Shown here in pieces: positions 5,141-9,105 of a DNA stretch of 9,105 nt (position 1 is the first letter of the stretch; every line of letters starts with the position of its first letter). The notes under the pieces were generated by a model that searched no databases, had not been told where the DNA came from, and saw nothing but the letters and a program-made list of their open reading frames with translations. This DNA is from Candidatus Njordarchaeota archaeon (GTDB lineage Archaea > Asgardarchaeota > Njordarchaeia > Njordarchaeales > Njordarchaeaceae), in assembly GCA_029856615.1 (NCBI GenBank), contig JAHKLF010000050.1:1-9105 (forward strand), read 5' to 3'. A program made the position numbers and the translations under genes.

Positions 5141-6010
5141 ATGTTGCATTTAAACGATCTGAAAAACGCAGTTTTAAATTTTGATAAAGAATTTGCATTA
5201 CAACGAATTATTAGCTTCATAAGAAACTATTTCAGCAGAACGAAAGCTAAATGCGCAGTACTAGGAATAAGCGGAGGGGTGGATTCTTCTACCACATTAG
5301 CAGTTACTGTGCGTGCTCTCGGACCAGAAAAAGTAAAATGCGTTATAATGCCTCACACTGAAATGACTCCTCAGGAGGATATAAATGATGCCTACGAATT
5401 AGCAGAATCATTGGGCTTAAGACCTATAGAAATTACAATTGATGATATAGTGACAAAAGTGGAGGAGAGATTAAATAGCGCTGGAATAGAGGTTAATAGA
5501 TTAACACGAGGTAATCTACTAGCTCGTTCCAGAATGATACTTCTTTACGCGATTGCTAACACCTTTAGCGGAATAGTAGTCGGGTCTAGTGATAAAAGCG
5601 AATTAATCTTAGGCTATTACACGAAATACGGAGATGGTGGTGTTGACATTATGCCACTTGGAGATCTTTATAAAACCCGAGTAAGAGAACTTGCAAAATT
5701 TCTTGGACTTCCAGAAAAAATAGCTTTAAAGCCTAGTAGCCCGAGACTCTGGCCGGGTCACAAGGCAGTAGATGAATTAGGAGCGGATTACGATATAATT
5801 GATGCTATTTTATATGCACTAGTTGATTTACGAATGCCGCTCCGGGAAGTGCTTAATATAGAAGGTTTAGATCGTGAGTTAATCAAATCAATATTGGTAA
5901 GAATCCAGAATACGGAGCATAAACGAAGAATGCCGCTAATTCCGAAGATCTTTGGAGGAATGACCGTGGGTATTGATTGGAGAATGCCACAATTATATGA
6001 GATAATATAA
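5141..6010 (+). CDS. nadE: NAD+ synthetase (synthetase domain only)
   Basis: This 289-residue cytoplasmic enzyme makes NAD+ from deamido-NAD+, ATP and ammonia, the last step of NAD biosynthesis. It is an N-type ATP pyrophosphatase: the PP-loop SGGVDSS is at residues 44-50. NadE signatures follow: TRGNLLARSRM (122-132), GSSDKSELILGYYTKYGDGG (148-167), MPLGDLYKTRVRELA (171-185) and PSSPRLWPGHKAVDELG (198-214), ending in the basic stretch TEHKRRMP (258-265). The fused N-terminal glutaminase domain of the longer bacterial and eukaryotic enzymes is absent, so this is the short form, using free ammonia or ammonia from a separate subunit. The head-to-head nitrilase gene is a candidate for that subunit. 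The ATG at 5141 has only a weak GTGA upstream and may be translated from a very short leader. purA follows after about 45 bp. The identification is secure. Confidence 0.95.
   Translation: MLHLNDLKNAVLNFDKEFALQRIISFIRNYFSRTKAKCAVLGISGGVDSSTTLAVTVRALGPEKVKCVIMPHTEMTPQEDINDAYELAESLGLRPIEITIDDIVTKVEERLNSAGIEVNRLTRGNLLARSRMILLYAIANTFSGIVVGSSDKSELILGYYTKYGDGGVDIMPLGDLYKTRVRELAKFLGLPEKIALKPSSPRLWPGHKAVDELGADYDIIDAILYALVDLRMPLREVLNIEGLDRELIKSILVRIQNTEHKRRMPLIPKIFGGMTVGIDWRMPQLYEII
5147..5154 (-). promoter_or_regulatory. Possible TATA box for the nitrilase gene inside nadE codons 3-5
   Basis: The minus strand has TTTAAATG about 50 bases before the preferred TTG start, which would set transcription start near 5125 with a leader of about 27 bases. 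If used, the nitrilase promoter lies within the first codons of nadE, because only 42 bp separate the two starts. Confidence 0.3.
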
Positions 6011-6012
6011 TC
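6001..6012 (+). promoter_or_regulatory. Possible TATA box for purA at the nadE stop codon
   Basis: GATAATATAATC spans the nadE stop. Transcription start would fall near 6032, just upstream of the GGGGAG site (6042-6047). This allows purA its own promoter, but cotranscription with nadE is equally possible. Confidence 0.27.
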
Positions 6013-6026
6013 ATCTTCTAAAAACA

Positions 6027-6031
6027 TTTTT
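6027..6031 (+). terminator. Oligo-T tract after nadE
   Basis: T5 occurs in CTAAAAACATTTTT, 16 bases beyond the nadE stop, with no hairpin. A very similar string follows purA at 7071-7084. A weak or partial archaeal terminator is plausible, but the tract is short. Confidence 0.27.
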
Positions 6032-6041
6032 AACAATGGAT

Positions 6042-6047
6042 GGGGAG
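6042..6047 (+). promoter_or_regulatory. Ribosome-binding site GGGGAG for purA
   Basis: GGGGAG lies 7 bases before the TTG at 6055 and 10 before the GTG at 6058. An ATG at 6040 opens the longest frame but would overlap this site and has no clear site upstream, so an inner start is preferred. Confidence 0.5.
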
Positions 6048-6054
6048 TATTAAT

Positions 6055-7068
6055 TTGGTGATAACCTTGAGCGCAACTGTTGTAGTTGGCGGTTTTTTTG
6101 GCGACGAAGGTAAAGGAAAAATAATTTCCTATTTAGCTTTGCATGACAAACCAGAAATCGTGGTCCGAGCTGGCGTTGGTCCTAATGCCGGTCATACAGT
6201 GATTTACAAGGGACAGGAATATAAACTAAGACAATTACCTAGCGGTTTTGTATACGAGAAGGCGAGGCTTCTTATAGGCCCAGGAGTTCTCGTGAATCCA
6301 AAAATATTACTAAATGAAATAGAGACAACGAAGATAAATCCGAAGAGAGTAGGCGTAGATTACCAATGTGGTATCATCGAGGAAGGTCATATTGAAAGGG
6401 ATAGGAAGCCGGATCTTAAGGGGAGATTAGGTACTACAGGTAGTGGATGCGGGCCAGCAAATGCCGATAGAGCACTTAGAATCTTACGGATTGCTAAGGA
6501 AATAAAAGACCTTGAGCCATTCTTAACTGATGTTCCTGGAGAGCTTCATGATGCTTTGGATAGAGGAGAATACGTTTTAGTAGAGGGAACGCAGGGTACA
6601 TTCTTATCATTGTTTCACGGCACATATCCATATGTGACAAGCAAAGACGTTACTGCCTCTGCAGCGTGTTCTGACGTCGGTATTGGACCTAAGCATGTTA
6701 GGGATGTAATAATAGTATTTAAGGCGTATGTAACTCGGGTAGGAGCTGGCCCGTTACCTGGGGAATTACCAGAAGAAGAAGCTAAAAGGAGAGGCTGGTT
6801 AGAAATAGCTACTGTTACAGGGAGAGTTCGAAGAGCTGCACCATTCAATTTTGACTTGGCAAGAAGAGCTGTAAGGTTAAATAGTGCTTCAATGATTGCT
6901 GTAACGAAGTTGGATGTCGTTTTCCCTGAGACCAGAGGAGTTACGGATTTCGATAAGCTTTCAGATGAGGCTAAGGAATTCATAGAGGAGATAGAGAAAA
7001 AAGTTGGAGTTCCAGTAAAAATTATTAGTACTGGTCCGGATTTAATGGAAACTATAGATCTTCGATAA
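6055..7068 (+). CDS. purA: Adenylosuccinate synthetase, short archaeal form
   Basis: This enzyme catalyses IMP + aspartate + GTP to adenylosuccinate, the first committed step from IMP to AMP, in the cytoplasm. Signatures are clear: the GTP-binding loop GDEGKGK (residues 16-22, catalytic D17), VGPNAGHTV (41-49, catalytic H47), the IMP-binding LGTTGSGCGPAN (125-136), EGTQGTFLSLFHGTYPYVT (177-195), TRVGAGPLPGEL (227-238), VTGRVRRAAPFNFDLARRAV, guanine-specifying TKLD (284-287) and STGPD (325-329). At about 337 residues it is about 90 shorter than bacterial enzymes; much of the missing sequence is the long segment between TKLD and the C-terminal helix, as in other archaeal short forms. The loop is preceded by GGFF where bacterial enzymes have G-x-Q-W. 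Start: TTG at 6055 is favoured by the ribosome-binding site; GTG 6058, TTG 6067 (MSATVVVGG) and ATG 6040 are alternatives. The identification is secure; the exact start is not. Confidence 0.94.
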   Translation: MVITLSATVVVGGFFGDEGKGKIISYLALHDKPEIVVRAGVGPNAGHTVIYKGQEYKLRQLPSGFVYEKARLLIGPGVLVNPKILLNEIETTKINPKRVGVDYQCGIIEEGHIERDRKPDLKGRLGTTGSGCGPANADRALRILRIAKEIKDLEPFLTDVPGELHDALDRGEYVLVEGTQGTFLSLFHGTYPYVTSKDVTASAACSDVGIGPKHVRDVIIVFKAYVTRVGAGPLPGELPEEEAKRRGWLEIATVTGRVRRAAPFNFDLARRAVRLNSASMIAVTKLDVVFPETRGVTDFDKLSDEAKEFIEEIEKKVGVPVKIISTGPDLMETIDLR

Positions 7069-7079
7069 TTCCTAAAGCA

Positions 7080-7084
7080 TTTTT
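7080..7084 (+). terminator. Oligo-T tract after purA
   Basis: T5 within CCTAAAGCATTTTT lies 12 bases after the purA stop and is followed by more T-rich sequence (TTCTTATTATATTCTC). No hairpin is visible. It fits U-tract termination before nth, but reading through into nth is possible. Confidence 0.32.
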
Positions 7085-7088
7085 CATT

Positions 7089-7099
7089 CTTATTATATT
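7089..7099 (+). promoter_or_regulatory. Possible TATA box for nth
   Basis: CTTATTATATT in the 71-bp purA-nth gap would place transcription start near 7121, just ahead of the GGGAGG site at 7127. This is the only good A/T box in the gap. Confidence 0.33.
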
Positions 7100-7126
7100 C
7101 TCGATGCGTTGTTTTCTCAGAATTCT

Positions 7127-7132
7127 GGGAGG
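7127..7132 (+). promoter_or_regulatory. Ribosome-binding site GGGAGG for nth
   Basis: GGGAGG lies 7 bases before the ATG at 7140-7142. An ATG at 7104 opens the same frame 12 codons earlier but would translate this site and adds residues (RCFLRILGGQS) not expected in the family. Confidence 0.65.
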
Positions 7133-7139
7133 ACAAAGT

Positions 7140-7820
7140 ATGAATAAAAGATTGGGGCGAAAAATACTTGATATTCTAAAGAGGGAAATTGATTTATCGA
7201 AGGAATTATTTGTAGTTGATTATGTGGGGAATGATCCATTCGAGAAATTAGTAGCCATTGTTCTGAGTCAGAATACAAGTGATAAAAATGCAATAGTTGC
7301 GCTTACAAACCTAAAAAGGATATCAGATTTATCACCACAAGGAATTCTCAAACTCTCAAATGAAGAGCTTGAAGATGCTCTAAAACCTAGTGGATTGCAG
7401 AAAGAGAGAGCCATTAGATTAAGAAAAATTGCGGAAGAAGTGATACGGGGCTTTAATTTAAAGGAGATTTTAATTTTGCCCGTGGAAGAAGCTAGAAGAA
7501 AGCTTTTAACACTTCCGGGTATTGGAAAGAAGAGTGCTGATGTATTATTAGCAATATATGGTAAGAAAACGATTGGAGTAGATACTCATGCTGCTAGAGT
7601 CGCTAAACGGATAGGTATAGCGCCTTCAAGAGCTGGTTATGAGGGAATTAGAGGAGCTTTATTAGAAGTATTCGGTGATGAGGAAAATTTGGATCTAGTC
7701 CATAGATACCTTATTGCTCTAGGAAGAAGGTGGTGTAAAGCTAAGAAGCCTCAATGCGATAAGTGTCCATTGAGAGAAATTTGTTTATATGCTCAGAAGA
7801 CGAGTCACATGATCAAGTAA
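7140..7820 (+). CDS. nth: Endonuclease III (HhH-GPD, [4Fe-4S] DNA glycosylase/AP lyase)
   Basis: This base-excision repair enzyme removes oxidised pyrimidines and nicks the abasic site by beta-elimination. Its 226 residues match the Nth family. The N-terminal helical domain contains FEKLVAIVLSQNTSDKN (34-50), equivalent to the conserved L-S-x-Q-x-x-D region. The helix-hairpin-helix is LPGIGKKSADVLL (125-137) with catalytic lysine K131, followed by the GPD segment TIGVDTHAARVAKRIGI (144-160) with catalytic aspartate D148. The iron-sulfur cluster motif is complete: C199-x6-C206-x2-C209-x5-C215. K131 points to a bifunctional glycosylase/lyase rather than MutY or AlkA. The last codons overlap the 3' end of the convergent VWA gene by 16 bp. 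It follows purA by 71 bp, with its own ribosome-binding site and a possible promoter. The identification is secure; the exact damage spectrum is not readable. Confidence 0.94.
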   Translation: MNKRLGRKILDILKREIDLSKELFVVDYVGNDPFEKLVAIVLSQNTSDKNAIVALTNLKRISDLSPQGILKLSNEELEDALKPSGLQKERAIRLRKIAEEVIRGFNLKEILILPVEEARRKLLTLPGIGKKSADVLLAIYGKKTIGVDTHAARVAKRIGIAPSRAGYEGIRGALLEVFGDEENLDLVHRYLIALGRRWCKAKKPQCDKCPLREICLYAQKTSHMIK

Positions 7821-9105
7821 TACTTTTTCAACTCGCCAATTACTACATCTGTTAATTCTTCGAGCTTTTTAATCCTTATTACAACTCCTCCAGATTCTTG
7901 AACTTGGTTTAGCACAGGATAATATCCTTTTTCCTCGATATGAAAGACATATAAATGATGACCATGTTCAAGAATTTCTCGTAAGCATTGTATTGTTTCT
8001 TTCTCGTTGAATATCTCTGCATCAGTAATTAAAATCACGAGTACTTTACTTTCTGTTTTCTCAAGTATACTTTTTATTTTCCTGACCGGTAATTCGGTTC
8101 CGTTTCCTTGGTAGATCATTAAGCAATCTTCTATCTTTCTTCTATCTAAAGTCCAATCACAAATGATTCCTTTTCCTGAGAAATTAACTACTGCTACCTG
8201 ACTATTTCGCATTAATGCATATTCTACAGCCGCGAATGCTGAGGTTAATGCTATATCGAATTTTGACCCGAGCGGGTATCTTATTCCAAGCTTCTTAAGT
8301 ATTTTGTATTCTTCGGATTTTCGGTCAATGGCTGGCTTTATCCATCCAGGGAGATACCCCATGCTTCCAGAACTATCTATTATGATTAATAAATCTGGGG
8401 GGTGACTAATTCTCTCTTCGATCTCAATTTCCGTTTTGTCCCATTTCTTAGTTGTTATACCTGGAATCATTTTAGGAAATGAAGAAAGTGATAATACTAC
8501 ATCAAGTTCTTCTGTAGGATCATTAATATTCCATGTTGCTGGTGTTTCCATATAAAATGTCTTTTTTTCCTTAATATGCATTAAATGGATCTTTATTTTA
8601 CCACGAGCACGATTTCTGTACCAGTATCTCACAACTTCTCTTGGTTTATTAAATATTTTTAGTGCCATTATAGCCGGAGTTACTCTAATTATATCCGAGG
8701 TAAAAGTCATTACTGAACTTACAATTTTCTCCTTAAGTTCCTCTAGGTTACTGATCTCACCAATTTTAAGCATTGATACGAATAAGGAAGTATCTAAAAT
8801 ATCTCGCATAAAGAATTCGCGTAATGCATCATTAGCTCTTTTAATGCGTTTATGTCTTTTTTTGCTCAGCAACGAAGCTAATATCGTAGCGATTTTCTGG
8901 GCTTTACTAAACCATGTTTCGCGTGCCAGAAGACCATCCTTTATAAGGATTTTATAGATTCTCAATGCAGAATCGATAATGTCACGACTTAATTTCTCCC
9001 TAAAGCTTAGCGGGACTAGAAGTTCCCCTATTAAGTTTTCTATAACAAGTATCGAAATAATGGATAGAACTTCTTCCTTATTTGTACGAAACTTGAATTT
9101 GTTTA
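7805..9105 (-). CDS. VWA-domain protein, 5' end outside window
   Basis: The minus-strand frame is open from the right edge (first full codon 9103-9101) to the TGA at 7807-7805, showing 432 residues. A TTG at 8965 could be taken as a start, but the 46 codons before it are in frame without a stop, so the protein begins beyond the window. The N-terminal ~160 visible residues are mainly helical and basic, followed by a linker (PTEELDVVLSLSSFPKMIPG) and a C-terminal von Willebrand factor A domain (~236-432). Its metal-ion-dependent adhesion site is complete: DSSGS (243-247, D-x-S-x-S), T336 in GNGTEL and D361 in LITDAE. Neither a signal peptide nor a membrane segment is evident, so it is probably intracellular. 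Intracellular archaeal and bacterial VWA proteins of this layout often pair with MoxR-type AAA+ ATPases as metal-insertion or complex-remodelling factors (CoxE/CoxD-like); a MoxR gene upstream would be expected but is not visible. The 3' end overlaps nth by 16 bp. Confidence 0.85.
   Translation of the reverse strand, partial: NKFKFRTNKEEVLSIISILVIENLIGELLVPLSFREKLSRDIIDSALRIYKILIKDGLLARETWFSKAQKIATILASLLSKKRHKRIKRANDALREFFMRDILDTSLFVSMLKIGEISNLEELKEKIVSSVMTFTSDIIRVTPAIMALKIFNKPREVVRYWYRNRARGKIKIHLMHIKEKKTFYMETPATWNINDPTEELDVVLSLSSFPKMIPGITTKKWDKTEIEIEERISHPPDLLIIIDSSGSMGYLPGWIKPAIDRKSEEYKILKKLGIRYPLGSKFDIALTSAFAAVEYALMRNSQVAVVNFSGKGIICDWTLDRRKIEDCLMIYQGNGTELPVRKIKSILEKTESKVLVILITDAEIFNEKETIQCLREILEHGHHLYVFHIEEKGYYPVLNQVQESGGVVIRIKKLEELTDVVIGELKKYYLIM

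Noticed and set aside
5788..6036. Minus-strand open frame across the 3' end of nadE
   Set aside because: It is a shadow of the conserved NadE C terminus with no supporting signals.
6615..7136. Long minus-strand open frame across the 3' end of purA
   Set aside because: It lies antisense to highly conserved PurA motifs (HGTYPYVTSKD through TKLD), with no start context or family resemblance of its own.

Overview
This is a 9.1 kb, AT-rich window from an archaeal chromosome. It holds ordinary, densely packed genes and no sign of a phage, plasmid or insertion sequence. The archaeal assignment rests on four things: an unusually short adenylosuccinate synthetase (about 337 residues, against about 430 in bacteria), frequent GTG and TTG starts behind GGTGAT or GGAGG ribosome-binding sites, TATA-like boxes in place of -35/-10 promoters, and short oligo-T tracts after genes in place of hairpin terminators. 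A member of the Thermoproteota/TACK group is my best guess, but that is inference.

Layout. The left edge carries the 3' end of a HEAT-repeat protein (+), whose frame is open through the window edge. Meeting it tail to tail is a three-gene minus-strand run (3071 down to 595): an M20 zinc peptidase, a 141-residue protein I do not recognise, and a class I SAM methyltransferase. The gaps (45 and 53 bp) fit one transcript. Across a 161-bp divergent gap lies a small four-helix membrane protein (+). It converges on a minus-strand pair: an unrecognised 180-residue coiled-coil protein with its own TATA box and strong ribosome-binding site, and, upstream of it, a nitrilase-superfamily amidohydrolase.

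The nitrilase gene is head to head with nadE (NAD+ synthetase), with only 42 bp between the starts I prefer. purA (adenylosuccinate synthetase) and nth (endonuclease III) follow nadE on the plus strand. nth overlaps, tail to tail by 16 bp, a minus-strand von Willebrand factor A (VWA) protein whose 5' end lies beyond the right edge.

How the genes may work together. nadE here is the synthetase domain only. In many bacteria and eukaryotes a nitrilase-fold glutaminase is fused to NadE and supplies ammonia, so the adjacent free-standing nitrilase could be a split glutaminase subunit; this is the most testable idea in the window. nadE, purA and nth are housekeeping genes of cofactor synthesis, purine synthesis and base-excision repair. 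The peptidase/unknown/methyltransferase run has no obvious pathway.

Several genes have a good ribosome-binding site inside the longest possible reading frame, so I moved their starts inward (1874, 3071, 3233, 5098, 6055, 7140). No intergenic stretch exceeds 300 bp, and I found no tRNA, rRNA, CRISPR array or mobile element. I see no clear new multi-gene system.
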